NCBI RefSeq assembly: GCF_001653515.1 | Contig: NZ_LYOY01000029.1 | Coordinates: 1,054,001-1,118,000, forward strand | Length of the DNA: 64,000 bases | DNA from: Streptomyces sp. ERV7 | Lineage (GTDB): Bacteria > Actinomycetota > Actinomycetes > Streptomycetales > Streptomycetaceae | Direction of reading: 5' to 3' | Shown: positions 35,542 to 44,807 of the stretch, piece by piece | Numbering within the stretch: position 1 is the first letter of the stretch | Layout of the letters: the number at the start of each line of letters is the position of its first letter | Position numbers and translations under genes: made by a program | Notes under the pieces: model-generated | What the model was told of the DNA's origin: nothing | The model's database searches: none | What the model saw: only the letters and a program-made list of their open reading frames with translations

Positions 35542-36561
35542 ATGACCACCGCACCGCTCGGGATCGCCGTCGTCGGCACCGGCAAGATGGGCGCCGACCA
35601 TGTGCGCCGCCTCACCACCGTGACCGGCGGGGCCCGGGTCGCCGCCGTCGCCGACATCGACGCCGAGCGCGCCAAGGAGGTCGCCGGCCCGATCGACGGC
35701 TGCACCGCCCACACCGACCCGGCGGCCGCGATGGCCGCGCCGGGCGTCGACGCGGTCCTGATCGCCTCCTCGGGCCCGGCCCACGAGCCCGCGCTCCTGG
35801 AGGCCTTCCGGCGCGGGCTGCCCGTGCTCTGCGAGAAGCCGCTCACCCCGGACCCGGGCGGGGCCCTGCGGGTCCTGGAGGCCGAGACCCGGCTGGGGCG
35901 GCGCCTGGTGCAGGTGGGGTTCATGCGGCGCTACGACGCCGAGTTCGCCCGCCTCAAGGCGCTGCTCGACGAGGGCGGGCTGGGGCGGCCGCTGTTCCTG
36001 CACTGCCGCCACCGCAACGCCTCCTCCCCCTCCTTCTTCACCACCGAGATGCTGATCCGCGACTCCGTGGTCCACGAGGTCGACGCGGCCCGCTGGCTGC
36101 TCGGCCAGGAGCTCACCGCCGTCCAGGTGCTCCGCCCGCGCCCCTCCTCGTACGCCCCGGAGGGCCTGGGGGACCCCCAGCTCGTGCTGTTCGAGACGGC
36201 GGGCGGCGCGGTCGTCGACGTCGAGATCTTCGTCAACTGCGGCTTCGGCTACGAGGTGCGCTGCGAGGCCGTCTGCGAGCGCGGGGCCGCCTCGACCGGC
36301 GCCGGGACCGGCCCGGTGGTCCGCTCCGGCGGGCGCTGGGGCGGCGAGCTCCCGCAGGACTTCACGGCCCGCTTCGCCGACGCGTACGACCGCGAGGTGC
36401 AGGCGTGGGTCGACGCCACCCGGCAGGGCCGCGTCGAGGGCCCGAGCAGCTGGGACGGCTATATGGCGGCCGTGGTCTGCGAGGCGGGCGTACGGGCCCA
36501 GCGCTCGGGCGAGCGGGTGAGCGTCGAACCGGCCCTGGAACGGCCGGGGCTGTACGCGTAG
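35542..36561 (+). CDS. Gfo/Idh/MocA oxidoreductase, probable inositol 2-dehydrogenase
   Basis: This 339-aa NAD(P)-dependent dehydrogenase has the Rossmann motif [14 protein letters not shown], the EKP motif in [10 protein letters not shown] with the family's catalytic-site Lys, and [15 protein letters not shown], whose DxxxH-type positions fit inositol dehydrogenases. Together with the upstream isomerase it would supply the first two steps of inositol breakdown. The exact polyol substrate is inferred from context. A hairpin terminator follows. Confidence 0.85.
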   Translation: MTTAPLGIAVVGTGKMGADHVRRLTTVTGGARVAAVADIDAERAKEVAGPIDGCTAHTDPAAAMAAPGVDAVLIASSGPAHEPALLEAFRRGLPVLCEKPLTPDPGGALRVLEAETRLGRRLVQVGFMRRYDAEFARLKALLDEGGLGRPLFLHCRHRNASSPSFFTTEMLIRDSVVHEVDAARWLLGQELTAVQVLRPRPSSYAPEGLGDPQLVLFETAGGAVVDVEIFVNCGFGYEVRCEAVCERGAASTGAGTGPVVRSGGRWGGELPQDFTARFADAYDREVQAWVDATRQGRVEGPSSWDGYMAAVVCEAGVRAQRSGERVSVEPALERPGLYA

Positions 36562-36590
36562 CCGGGCGGGGCGGACTCGTACCCGAAGTG

Positions 36591-36623
36591 GCAGCGCCGC
36601 GCTCCCAGGGGGCGCGGCGTTGC
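36591..36623 (+). terminator. Terminator after the inositol dehydrogenase-like gene
   Basis: Arms of 12 bp (GCAGCGCCGCGC, 36591-36602, and GCGCGGCGTTGC, 36612-36623) pair at 11 positions around a 9-nt loop, 30 bp past the stop codon. The rest of the 313-bp gap 36562-36875 is A/T-richer near 36660-36750 and probably holds the promoter of the next gene. Confidence 0.75.
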
Positions 36624-36875
36624 GGTTTCGCGCGCCGGGGGCGTGCCCCGGCCCCTCCCGGACGTCCCATTCATCACCCCTGTCACAACCGTCCCCTTCC
36701 CGTCACACATGTCTCCATTACGCGGGTCTTGCGTCACAGAGAGTCGACAGCCGCACCCCTGCCTTCACTCTCCGTCGTTCAACGGGCACAGGCTGAGTGA
36801 TCGTCAAGTGCCCGCGCCCAGCTCCCCCGACGGCCGCCGGACCGCCGCTGCGGCGCACGCAGGGAGGTGCCCACC

Positions 36876-37079
36876 ATGACCGACCGACGGCTCTGGTCGT
36901 ACAAGGAGATCGCCGCACACATCCGCGTACAGCCGGACACGGTCCGCTCGTACCGCAAACACGGGCTGCTGCCCGCCCCCGACCTCGTCGAGAACGGCAA
37001 GCCCTTCTGGTACGCCGACACCATCCGCTCCTGGGTCGCGCGCCGCCCGGGGAACCGCAGCCGCAGGGCGAACGACTGA
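36876..37079 (+). CDS. Small MerR-like helix-turn-helix protein
   Basis: This 67-aa protein is a single winged-HTH of the MerR N-terminal/excisionase kind: RLWSYKEIAAHIRVQPDTVR, then SYRKHGLLPAPDLVENGKPF and W/R-rich WYADTIRSWVARRPG. No effector domain is present. A GGGAGG lies 8 nt upstream of the ATG, and a GTG three codons earlier is possible. It precedes the copper genes by 130 bp. Whether it regulates them is unknown, since a CsoR-like site sits between. Confidence 0.8.
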   Translation: MTDRRLWSYKEIAAHIRVQPDTVRSYRKHGLLPAPDLVENGKPFWYADTIRSWVARRPGNRSRRAND

Positions 37080-37100
37080 CTGGGGGGAGGCGGAGGGGGG

Positions 37101-37130
37101 TACTGGATTAATACCCCCTAGGGGTATAAC
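37101..37130 (+). promoter_or_regulatory. CsoR-like operator and promoter of the copper genes
   Basis: ATACCCC-CTA-GGGGTAT (37111-37127) is a perfect palindrome of the GC-rich type recognised by CsoR copper-sensing repressors. It overlaps a TATAAC -10 (37125-37130) with TACTGG about 18 bp upstream, so bound repressor would block RNA polymerase. The site is 85 bp upstream of copZ. No csoR gene is present in the window. Confidence 0.8.
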
Positions 37131-37212
37131 GTGGATCCTGTCAGTGGGCCTCGGGCTTCCCGTGACCCTCTGGTGCACCATGGATCCGTACCGCCCCGAA
37201 GAGGAGAACCCC

Positions 37213-37524
37213 ATGACCGCCGAGACCGAAGCCGCCACCGCCACGACCGGCTCCTGCTGCTCGCCCGCCGGCTCCTGCCACAGCGAGGGCCCGGCCGACG
37301 TCCAGGTCGGCTCCGTCACCACCGTCTACCGGGTGTCCGGCATGACCTGCGGGCACTGCGAGGGCGCCGTGTCGGGCGAGATCAGCGAGATCGCGGGGGT
37401 CGGATCGGTGAAGGCCGTCGCCGCGACCGGTGAGGTGACCGTCGTCTCGGCCGCGCCGCTGGACGACGAGGCCGTCCGCGCGGCCGTCGACGAGGCCGGC
37501 TTCGAGCTGGTCGGCCGGGCCTGA
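37213..37524 (+). CDS. copZ: Copper chaperone, heavy-metal-associated domain
   Basis: This 103-aa protein has an HMA domain at about residues 36-103 with the Cu(I)-binding loop GMTCGHCEGAV. Before it is a Cys-rich tail (TGSCCSPAGSCHSEGP) that could hold extra metal. It would deliver Cu(I) to the downstream ATPase. The ATG at 37213 has GAGGAG upstream; an in-frame ATG at 37180 is less likely. It lies 76 bp before copA and behind the CsoR-like site. Confidence 0.9.
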   Translation: MTAETEAATATTGSCCSPAGSCHSEGPADVQVGSVTTVYRVSGMTCGHCEGAVSGEISEIAGVGSVKAVAATGEVTVVSAAPLDDEAVRAAVDEAGFELVGRA

Positions 37525-37600
37525 GGCCCGATCTTCCTCTTCCGGGCCGTACGTCGAGCGCATCCGCGCCGTACGGCCCGGTCTCTTTTCAGGAGCCCAC

Positions 37601-37660
37601 GTGGAAACGAACACGGTGGAAACGCACACGGTGGAAACGCACACTGTGCAAACACAGACG
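37601..37660 (+). repeat. 15-bp tandem repeats at the copA start
   Basis: Four units of 15 bp begin at 37601, 37616, 37631 and 37646. The first three are GTGGAAACGNACAC plus one base. The fourth is diverged. They encode VETHT-type pentapeptides, and each starts with a GTG in frame, so copA has up to four alternative start codons. Only the first has AGGAG at a proper distance. Confidence 0.85.
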
Positions 37661-39940
37661 GTCGAGCTGACCATCGGCGGCATGACCTGCGCCTCGTGCG
37701 CGGCCCGTATCGAGAAGAAGCTGAACCGGCTGGACGGGGTCGAGGCGACCGTCAACTACGCGACCGAGAAGGCGAAGGTCGCCTTCGGCGACGGGGTCGA
37801 GGTGGCCGGTCTGGTCGCGACCGTCGTCAAGATGGGGTACACCGCCGAGTCCCTGGCACCGCCGGAGCCCCCGCCGTCCGCGGCGGCCGAGCCCCTGACC
37901 GCCCCGGAGGCGCACCGGCCGGAGCCCGGCGCACCCCGCGCCGACGCGCGGGCGGAGGCCGAGGGCGCCGCCGGGAGCCGTGCGGCGCGGGCGCTCGCCG
38001 CGCTGCGGCAGCGGCTCCAGGTCTCGGCCCTGCTCGCCGCGCCCGTCGTCCTGCTCGCCATGGTCCCCTCGCTCCAGTTCGACAACTGGCAGTGGCTGAG
38101 CCTGACGCTCGCCGCGCCGGTCGTCGTCTGGGGCGGACTGCCCTTCCACCGGGCCGCCTGGGCCAATCTGCGCCACGGCTCGGCCACCATGGACACCCTG
38201 GTCTCCGTGGGCACCCTCGCCGCCTTCCTCTGGTCGCTGTGGGCACTGTTCTTCGGTGACGCGGGGATGCCCGCGATGCGCCACGGCTTCGACGCCACCG
38301 TCAGCCGCGCGGACGGCGCGTCCACCATCTACCTGGAAGTCGCCGCCGGGGTCGTCACCTTCATCCTGCTGGGCCGCTATCTGGAGGCCCGCTCCAAGCG
38401 GAAGGCGGGCGCGGCCCTGCGGGCGCTGCTCGAACTCGGCGCCAAGGACGTGGCCGTCCTGCGCGGCGGCACCGAAGTACGCGTTCCCATCGGCGAGTTG
38501 CGGACCGGCGACCGGTTCGTGGTGCGGCCCGGCGAGACGGTCGCGACCGACGGGACGGTGGTGGAGGGCGCATCCGCCGTGGACACCTCCATGCTGACCG
38601 GCGAGTCCGTCCCCGTCGACGTGAGCGCGGGCGACGGCGTCACCGGCGCCACCGTCAATGTCGGCGGCCGTCTGGTCGTCGAGGCGACCCGGGTCGGCGC
38701 GGACACCCAACTGGCCCGGATGGCCCGTCTGGTGGAGGACGCGCAGAACGGCAAGGCCGAGGTCCAGCGCCTGGCCGACCGCATCTCCGGCATCTTCGTC
38801 CCGATCGTGCTGCTCGTCTCGCTGGCCACGCTGGTGGGCTGGCTGCTCGCCACCGACGACGTCACGGCGTCCTTCACGGCCGCCGTCGCGGTCCTGATCA
38901 TCGCCTGCCCGTGCGCCCTGGGGCTCGCGACCCCGACCGCCCTGATGGTCGGCACCGGCCGCGGCGCCCAGCTCGGCATCCTCATCAAGGGCCCCGAGGT
39001 CCTGGAGTCCACCCGCCGCGTCGACACCGTCGTCCTCGACAAGACCGGCACGGTCACCACGGGCCGGATGACCCTGTACGACGTGTACGCGGCCGAGGGC
39101 ACCGACGACAAGGAGGTGCTGCGCTACGCGGGCGCCCTGGAGCACGCCTCCGAGCACCCCATCGCCCGCGCGATCGCGGACGGCGCCGCCGAGCGGGCCG
39201 GGGAGCTGCCCGTGCCCGAGTCGTTCCTGAACCTGCCGGGGCGCGGGGTGGAGGGCGTGGTCGAGGGACGCGAGGTCTTCGTGGGCCGGGGCGTCGAGCT
39301 GCCCGCCGCGCTGGCGACCGCCAAGGAGGCCGCCGAGGCCGAGGGGCGCACGGCGGTCGTGGTCGCCTGGGACGGCGCCGCCAAGGGCGTGCTGACCGTC
39401 GCCGACGCGGTCAAGGAGACCAGCGCCGAGGCGGTGTCGCTGCTGCGCGGCCTCGGGCTGCGGCCGGTGCTGCTGACCGGGGACAACCGGGCGGTGGCCG
39501 AGTCGGTGGCGGCCCGGGTCGGGATCCCCGCCGAGGACGTCCACGCCGAGGTGCTCCCCGAGGACAAGGTCGACGTGGTCAAGCGGCTCCAGGCCGAGGG
39601 CCGTTCGGTGGCGATGGTGGGCGACGGCGTCAACGACGCGGCCGCGCTGGCCACCGCCGATCTGGGCCTGGCGATGGGCACCGGCACGGACGCGGCGATA
39701 GAGGCGTCCGACCTGACCCTCGTTCGGGGGGATCTGCGGGTCGCGGCCGACGCGATCCGGCTCTCCCGGCGGACCCTGTCGACCATCAAGGGCAACCTGT
39801 TCTGGGCCTTCGGCTACAACGTGGCCGCGGTTCCGCTCGCCGCGGCGGGCCTGCTGAACCCTATGATCGCGGGCGCGGCTATGGCGTTCTCGTCGGTCTT
39901 CGTGGTAACCAACAGCCTACGGTTGCGCTCCTTCACCTGA
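37601..39940 (+). CDS. copA: Copper-translocating P1B-type ATPase
   Basis: This 779-aa efflux pump exports Cu(I) from the cytoplasm. An N-terminal HMA domain at about 22-85 has GGMTCASCAARIEKKLNRLD. A Pro/Ala linker, eight membrane helices, the TGES-like actuator segment SMLTGESVPVDV, the metal-site CPC in ACPCALGLATPTALM, the phosphorylation site LDKTGTVTTGRM and the hinge VGDGVNDAAALATAD follow. The N-terminus is a repeat of VETHT units with several GTG codons. It is transcribed with copZ. Confidence 0.95.
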   Translation: METNTVETHTVETHTVQTQTVELTIGGMTCASCAARIEKKLNRLDGVEATVNYATEKAKVAFGDGVEVAGLVATVVKMGYTAESLAPPEPPPSAAAEPLTAPEAHRPEPGAPRADARAEAEGAAGSRAARALAALRQRLQVSALLAAPVVLLAMVPSLQFDNWQWLSLTLAAPVVVWGGLPFHRAAWANLRHGSATMDTLVSVGTLAAFLWSLWALFFGDAGMPAMRHGFDATVSRADGASTIYLEVAAGVVTFILLGRYLEARSKRKAGAALRALLELGAKDVAVLRGGTEVRVPIGELRTGDRFVVRPGETVATDGTVVEGASAVDTSMLTGESVPVDVSAGDGVTGATVNVGGRLVVEATRVGADTQLARMARLVEDAQNGKAEVQRLADRISGIFVPIVLLVSLATLVGWLLATDDVTASFTAAVAVLIIACPCALGLATPTALMVGTGRGAQLGILIKGPEVLESTRRVDTVVLDKTGTVTTGRMTLYDVYAAEGTDDKEVLRYAGALEHASEHPIARAIADGAAERAGELPVPESFLNLPGRGVEGVVEGREVFVGRGVELPAALATAKEAAEAEGRTAVVVAWDGAAKGVLTVADAVKETSAEAVSLLRGLGLRPVLLTGDNRAVAESVAARVGIPAEDVHAEVLPEDKVDVVKRLQAEGRSVAMVGDGVNDAAALATADLGLAMGTGTDAAIEASDLTLVRGDLRVAADAIRLSRRTLSTIKGNLFWAFGYNVAAVPLAAAGLLNPMIAGAAMAFSSVFVVTNSLRLRSFT

Positions 39941-40190
39941 TCTCCACAAAGAGAGCTAGATCACAGAGATTATGAGGTAACCATCGGGCCGGTTCGGGAG
40001 TCTAAGTGGTCGATGCCGAGGACGTCTTGGGGGACGTCCATGGAATGTCTTGGGGGACGTTCCAGGCAGCGCGTTGGCCGGGGCACGTACAACGGGGAGC
40101 TTTGAGCGGCCCACCCGTTACGTACGTACCCCGGCAGACCGCCGGACTCCCGGCCGGATCCCGTGGGGGGAATCCGCACCGGGTATAGGG
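39941..40190. other. Gap after copA with direct repeats, no gene recognised
   Basis: This stretch begins A/T-rich (39945-39985) like a promoter region. It then contains GTCTTGGGGGACGT twice (40024-40037 and 40047-40060, period 23 bp), the first copy lying in an inverted repeat GGACGTC/GACGTCC. It ends just before a strong hairpin. Short frames exist but none has protein-like composition or a good start. It may be a leader or promoter of a gene lost between copA and citrate synthase. Confidence 0.5.
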
Positions 40191-40240
40191 GAAGCGCCCC
40201 GCCCGCCAACCCGTGGGGGGATTGGTGGGCGGGGCGCTTC
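40191..40240. terminator. Strong hairpin between copA and the citrate synthase gene
   Basis: Arms of 19 bp (40191-40209 and 40222-40240) match at 18 positions around a 12-nt G-rich loop, with CTATATG after it. It probably ends transcription from both sides; the leftward citrate synthase gene ends at 40351. Confidence 0.8.
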
Positions 40241-40350
40241 TATATGCGTCGGGGATTCGGCTCCGGACGCTCCCGGCCCCCTGGGGGCGCGGGAACCGCG
40301 GGACCAGCCACGCACGGTCCGCAGCCGAAAACCTGCTCCTCGCGGAGCGA

Positions 40351-41640
40351 CTAGCGGGCCTCTACCGGGACGAAGTCGCGGAGGACCTCGCCCGTGTAGA
40401 TCTGGCGCGGGCGGCCGATGCGGGAGCCGGGCTCCTTGATCATCTCGTGCCACTGGGCGATCCAGCCCGGCAGCCGGCCGAGCGCGAACAGGACCGTGAA
40501 CATCTCGGTCGGGAAGCCCATCGCGCGGTAGATCAGACCCGTGTAGAAGTCCACGTTCGGGTACAGGTTGCGCGAGACGAAGTAGTCGTCGGAGAGCGCG
40601 TGCTCTTCCAGCTTCAGCGCGATGTCGAGCAGCTCGTCGGACTTGCCGAGGGCCGACAGGACGTCGTGCGCGGCAGCCTTGATGATCTTGGCGCGCGGGT
40701 CGAAGCTCTTGTAGACCCGGTGGCCGAAGCCCATCAGACGGACGCCGTCCTCCTTGTTCTTCACCTTGCGGATGAAGGAGTCGACGTCGCCGCCGTTGGC
40801 CTGGATGCCTTCCAGCATCTCCAGGACCGACTGGTTGGCGCCACCGTGCAGGGGGCCCCACAGGGCGCTGATGCCGGCGGAGATCGAGGCGAACATGTTC
40901 GCCTGCGAGGAGCCGACCAGACGCACGGTGGAGGTCGAGCAGTTCTGCTCGTGGTCCGCGTGCAGGATGAGCAGCTTGTCGAGCGCCGAGACGACGACCG
41001 GGTCCAGCTCGTACTCCTGCGCCGGGACCGAGAACGTCATCCGCAGGAAGTTCTCGACGTAGCCGAGGTCGTTGCGCGGGTAGACGAACGGGTGGCCGAT
41101 CGACTTCTTGTACGCGTACGCCGCGATCGTCGGAAGCTTGGCGAGCAGACGGATCGTCGAGAGGTGACGCTGCTTCTCGTCGAACGGGTTGTGGCTGTCC
41201 TGATAGAAGGTGGACAGCGCGGAGACGACCGAGGACAGCATCGCCATCGGGTGGGCGTCGCGCGGGAAGCCGTCGAAGAAGCGCTTGACGTCCTCGTGCA
41301 GCAGCGTGTGCTGGGTGATCTCGCTCTTGAACGTCGACTGCTGGTCGACCGTCGGCAGCTCACCGTTGATGAGCAGGTACGCGACCTCCAGGAAGGTCGA
41401 GCGCTCGGCGAGCTGCTCGATCGGGTAGCCGCGGTAGCGCAGGATGCCCTGCTCGCCGTCGAGGTAGGTGACGGCGGATTTATAGGCGGCGGTATTGCCG
41501 TATCCGCTGTCCAGGGTCACGAGACCGGTCTGGGCCCGGAGCTTCCCGATGTCGAAGCCCTTGTCGCCGACGGTGCTGTCGATCACCGGGTAGGTGTACT
41601 CGCCATCGCCGAACCGCAGTACTACAGAGTTGTCGCTCAC
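40351..41640 (-). CDS. gltA: Citrate synthase
   Basis: This 429-aa enzyme condenses acetyl-CoA and oxaloacetate in the TCA cycle. It is the hexameric-type GltA, with an N-terminal extension (VVLRFGDGEYTYPVIDSTVG). Catalytic His residues sit in GPLHGGANQSVLEML and MGFGHRVYKSFDPRA, and the Asp in YPNVDFYTGLIYRAMG. The GTG at 41640 with GAGG upstream gives the usual length for Streptomyces. It is monocistronic, with about 180 bp before the leftward RecD2 gene. Confidence 0.96.
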   Translation of the reverse strand: MSDNSVVLRFGDGEYTYPVIDSTVGDKGFDIGKLRAQTGLVTLDSGYGNTAAYKSAVTYLDGEQGILRYRGYPIEQLAERSTFLEVAYLLINGELPTVDQQSTFKSEITQHTLLHEDVKRFFDGFPRDAHPMAMLSSVVSALSTFYQDSHNPFDEKQRHLSTIRLLAKLPTIAAYAYKKSIGHPFVYPRNDLGYVENFLRMTFSVPAQEYELDPVVVSALDKLLILHADHEQNCSTSTVRLVGSSQANMFASISAGISALWGPLHGGANQSVLEMLEGIQANGGDVDSFIRKVKNKEDGVRLMGFGHRVYKSFDPRAKIIKAAAHDVLSALGKSDELLDIALKLEEHALSDDYFVSRNLYPNVDFYTGLIYRAMGFPTEMFTVLFALGRLPGWIAQWHEMIKEPGSRIGRPRQIYTGEVLRDFVPVEAR

Positions 41641-41819
41641 GTCATCCCTCACCGACGTAGTGCCTCTTCTTCGAGGTGCCCTGACTGTCTCTACCATCCC
41701 CCATTTGGCTCAGCAGAGTGCACTCGGGGTCGCCCATTGGGCTTATTAGCGGCACTCAGTGCCGTCAACCTGCTCATCCTGCCCCCTTCGCCCCGGTTCT
41801 GGAAGCCCCAGGTGATGTT

Positions 41820-44018
41820 TCACACCAAGGTGCCCCCTGACAGCCGGTGAGCGAGTGCGGTAAAGCGTCTGCCTGCGGAAACCGTACGCACTGCCTGGCC
41901 GATCGCTTTGCGGGACCCCACCAGTACGACGAGTTTTCTGGCGCGGGTCACCGCCGTGTAGAGCAGGTTCCGCTGGAGCATCATCCACGCGCCGGTGGTG
42001 ACCGGGATCACCACCGCCGGATACTCACTGCCCTGCGAGCGGTGGATCGTCACCGCGTACGCATGGGCCAGCTCGTCCAGTTCGTCGAAGTCGTACGGCA
42101 CCTCCTCGTCCTCGTCCGTCAGCACCGTCAGACGCTGTTCGTCCAAGTCGAGCGCGGTCACCACGCCGACGGTGCCGTTGAAGACACCGTTCTCGCCCTT
42201 CTCGTAATTGTTCCGGATCTGGGTGACCTTGTCGCCCACCCGGAACACCCTGCCGCCGAACCGCTTCTCCGGGAGGTCGGGGCGGGCCGGGGTGATGGCC
42301 TGCTGGAGGAGGCCGTTGAGGTTTCCGGCGCCCGCGGGACCGCGGTGCATCGGGGCGAGCACCTGGACGTCCCGCCGGGGGTCGAGGCCGAACTTGGCGG
42401 GGATGCGCCGCGCGGCCACGTCCACCGCGATCCGCCCGGCGTCCTCGGTCTCCTCCTCCACGAAGTGGAAGAAGTCGCTGAGGCCCTGGGTGAGCGGCGG
42501 GACACCGGAGTTGATGCGGTGGGCGTTGGTGACCACGCCGGACTGCTGGGCCTGGCGGAAGATCCGGGTGAGCCGGACCCTGGGCACCGGCCCGCCCTCG
42601 GCGAGCAGGTCCCGCAGCACCTCGCCGGCGCCGACCGAGGGCAGCTGGTCCACGTCCCCGACCAGCAGCAGGTGCGCACCCGGCGCGACCGCCTTCACCA
42701 GCTTGTTGGCAAGCAGCAGATCGAGCATCGAGGCCTCGTCGACCACCACCAGGTCGGCGTCGAGCGGGCGGTCCTTGTCGTACGCCGCGTCGCCGCCCGG
42801 CTTCAGCTCAAGGAGGCGGTGCACGGTCGACGCCTCGGCGCCGGTGAGCTCGGCGAGCCGCTTGGCGGCGCGGCCGGTGGGCGCGGCCAGCACCACCTTG
42901 GCCTTCTTGGCCCGGGCGAGCTCCACGATCGAGCGCACGGTGAAGGACTTGCCGCAGCCGGGGCCGCCGGTGAGCACCGCGACCTTGCTGGTCAGGGCGA
43001 GCCGCACGGCCTCCTGCTGCTCGGGGGCGAGCTCGGCGCCGGTGCGCCCGGCCAGCCATGACAGGGCCCGGTCCCAGTCCACGTCCTGGAAGCCCGGCAT
43101 CCGGTCCTCGCCGGTCCGCAGCAGCCGGACGACCTGGGCGGCGAGAGAGAGCTCGGCGCGGTGGAAGGGGACCAGATAGACGGCGTGGACCCGCTCGGCC
43201 CCGCCCGGCGGCCCGGGGACCGGCTCTCGGACGACGCCCTCCTCGGTGATCAGCTCACTCAGGCAGTCGATCACCAGGCCCGTGTCGACCTGGAGGAGCT
43301 TCACCGAGTCCGAGATGAGCTGCTCCTCGGGCAGGAAGCAGTGGCCCTGGTCGGTGGACTGGGACAGTGCGTACTGCAAGCCGGCCTTCACTCGCTCCGG
43401 GCTGTCGTGCGGGATGCCGACGGCCTGGGCGATGCGGTCGGCGGTGAGGAAGCCGATGCCCCAGACGTCGGCGGCCAGCCGGTAGGGCTGGTTCTTCACC
43501 ACGGAGATCGAGGCGTCCTCGTACTTCTTGTAGATGCGCACGGCGATGGAGGTGGAGACGCCGACTCCCTGGAGGAAGACCATGACCTCCTTGATGGCCT
43601 TCTGCTCCTCCCAGGCGGCCCCGATGAGCTTGGTGCGCTTGGGGCCCAGGCCCGGCACCTCCACGAGGCGCTTGGGCTGCTGCTCGATGATGTCGAGCGT
43701 GTCCGTGCCGAAGTGCTCCACGATGCGGTCGGCGATACGGGGGCCGATGCCCTTGATCAGGCCCGAGCCGAGATAGCGCCGGATGCCCTGGATGGTGGCG
43801 GGCAGGACCGTCGTGTAGTTCTCCACGGTGAACTGCTTGCCGTACTGCGGGTGGGAGCCCCAGCGGCCCTCCATCCGCAGCGACTCGCCCGGCTGCGCGC
43901 CGAGCAGCGAGCCGACCACCGTGAGGAGATCGCCACCGCCGCGCCCGGTGTCGACCCGGGCGACCGTGTAGCCGTTCTCCTCGTTGGCGTAGGTGATCCG
44001 CTCGAGGACACCAGTCAC
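41820..44018 (-). CDS. recD2: RecD2-type ATP-dependent 5'-3' DNA helicase
   Basis: This 732-aa SF1B helicase acts in DNA repair without RecBC. An N-terminal OB-like segment (VTGVLERITYANEENGYTVA) is followed by helix-hairpin-helix repeats around 100-200 (IKGIGPRIADRIVEHFG, EVPGLGPKRTKLIGAA). The helicase core has Walker A TGGPGCGKSFTV, Walker B VVVDEASMLDLLL and motif VI YTAVTRARKLVVLVGSRK. The GTG at 44018 starts the conserved sequence; an upstream ATG at 44072 adds an unlikely extension. Confidence 0.92.
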   Translation of the reverse strand: MTGVLERITYANEENGYTVARVDTGRGGGDLLTVVGSLLGAQPGESLRMEGRWGSHPQYGKQFTVENYTTVLPATIQGIRRYLGSGLIKGIGPRIADRIVEHFGTDTLDIIEQQPKRLVEVPGLGPKRTKLIGAAWEEQKAIKEVMVFLQGVGVSTSIAVRIYKKYEDASISVVKNQPYRLAADVWGIGFLTADRIAQAVGIPHDSPERVKAGLQYALSQSTDQGHCFLPEEQLISDSVKLLQVDTGLVIDCLSELITEEGVVREPVPGPPGGAERVHAVYLVPFHRAELSLAAQVVRLLRTGEDRMPGFQDVDWDRALSWLAGRTGAELAPEQQEAVRLALTSKVAVLTGGPGCGKSFTVRSIVELARAKKAKVVLAAPTGRAAKRLAELTGAEASTVHRLLELKPGGDAAYDKDRPLDADLVVVDEASMLDLLLANKLVKAVAPGAHLLLVGDVDQLPSVGAGEVLRDLLAEGGPVPRVRLTRIFRQAQQSGVVTNAHRINSGVPPLTQGLSDFFHFVEEETEDAGRIAVDVAARRIPAKFGLDPRRDVQVLAPMHRGPAGAGNLNGLLQQAITPARPDLPEKRFGGRVFRVGDKVTQIRNNYEKGENGVFNGTVGVVTALDLDEQRLTVLTDEDEEVPYDFDELDELAHAYAVTIHRSQGSEYPAVVIPVTTGAWMMLQRNLLYTAVTRARKLVVLVGSRKAIGQAVRTVSAGRRFTALAHRLSGGTLV

Positions 44019-44250
44019 TTCACAAACGCCTTCGCGGCTGCCCTGCTTCGAGCCAACTCCCCTACTGGGCATGCCTCACCTGCTCATCCTGTACCTGCGA
44101 TCCCTCGGAGGCTATCGCCCGCTACCGACAGCGGCGGCTTGATCTCCCAATGGGGTCCGCACGGGGACGCCCTCTGAGTAGGGTCCGCCCATGCCTGCCG
44201 ACCAAGAACTCATCCACGGCCGCATAGTCGTCACCCAGGAGGTCCAGTAC

Positions 44251-44541
44251 ATGACTTCCGAGCAAATGAAGATCAGCGGTATCGCCACACGCGATGTGCT
44301 GCGAATGGGCTGGCACATGATCGACCCGTTCCAGAGCGACCCGCCTCCGTGCGACATCCAGGGGTGCACCTACGTGGACCCTGAGACGGAGTCGTTTCAT
44401 GTGGGTCCAGCCTGGGCAACACACCGTATCTCCACGTCACGGGGGCTGTTCCGGAAGCGGAAGGCATACTTCTCATGCCCCGATCACCTCGACACAGTCA
44501 AGGCTGCGCTCGTCTTCGGGCACAGCGGCGACCCCGCCTGA
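44251..44541 (+). CDS. Small hypothetical protein with Cys/His motif
   Basis: This 96-aa protein has no family I recognise. It contains PPPCDIQGCTYVDPETESF and later AYFSCPDHLDT, so a C-x4-C plus C-x2-H arrangement could bind zinc. A strong AGGAGG sits 8 nt before the ATG at 44251, which is why I prefer it to an ATG at 44191. Codon use (ATA, AGC, GTA, CAA) and base composition are less GC-biased than the neighbours, which fits an accessory or recently acquired gene. The neighbours are convergent or divergent core genes. Confidence 0.65.
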   Translation: MTSEQMKISGIATRDVLRMGWHMIDPFQSDPPPCDIQGCTYVDPETESFHVGPAWATHRISTSRGLFRKRKAYFSCPDHLDTVKAALVFGHSGDPA

Positions 44542-44741
44542 ACCCTTGAGTGATCCAGGTCACTTTGGCTTGGTGAGGTGGGATCCGCTCCAGGACCCCT
44601 TCGAGCACCGCGAGATTGGACATGATCCGACGCTACCGGTGGGCTCGGACACCGCGGCACGCCTGTGGATAACTTTCCCCGGCGGAACGGGCCTTCGGCC
44701 GCAAGGACGGGCTTCGCGGGGTGCGGCGGCGGGAATTCAAG

Positions 44742-44768
44742 GGGGCCCGGTCCGTATGACCGGGCCCC
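44742..44768 (-). terminator. Terminator of the leftward sugar-catabolic operon
   Basis: A perfect 11-bp stem (GGGGCCCGGTC, 44742-44752, with GACCGGGCCCC, 44758-44768) around the loop CGTAT lies 40 bp after the last stop of the operon. Confidence 0.85.
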
Positions 44769-44807
44769 TCGATTCCCTCCCCTTTTCCCTCCCCGGCCGG
44801 CGTCCGG

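Noticed and set aside
39941..40240. A c-di-AMP (ydaO-like) or other known riboswitch
   Set aside because: The repeats and hairpin do not show the conserved cores of known riboswitch classes that I can recall, and no matching downstream gene exists.
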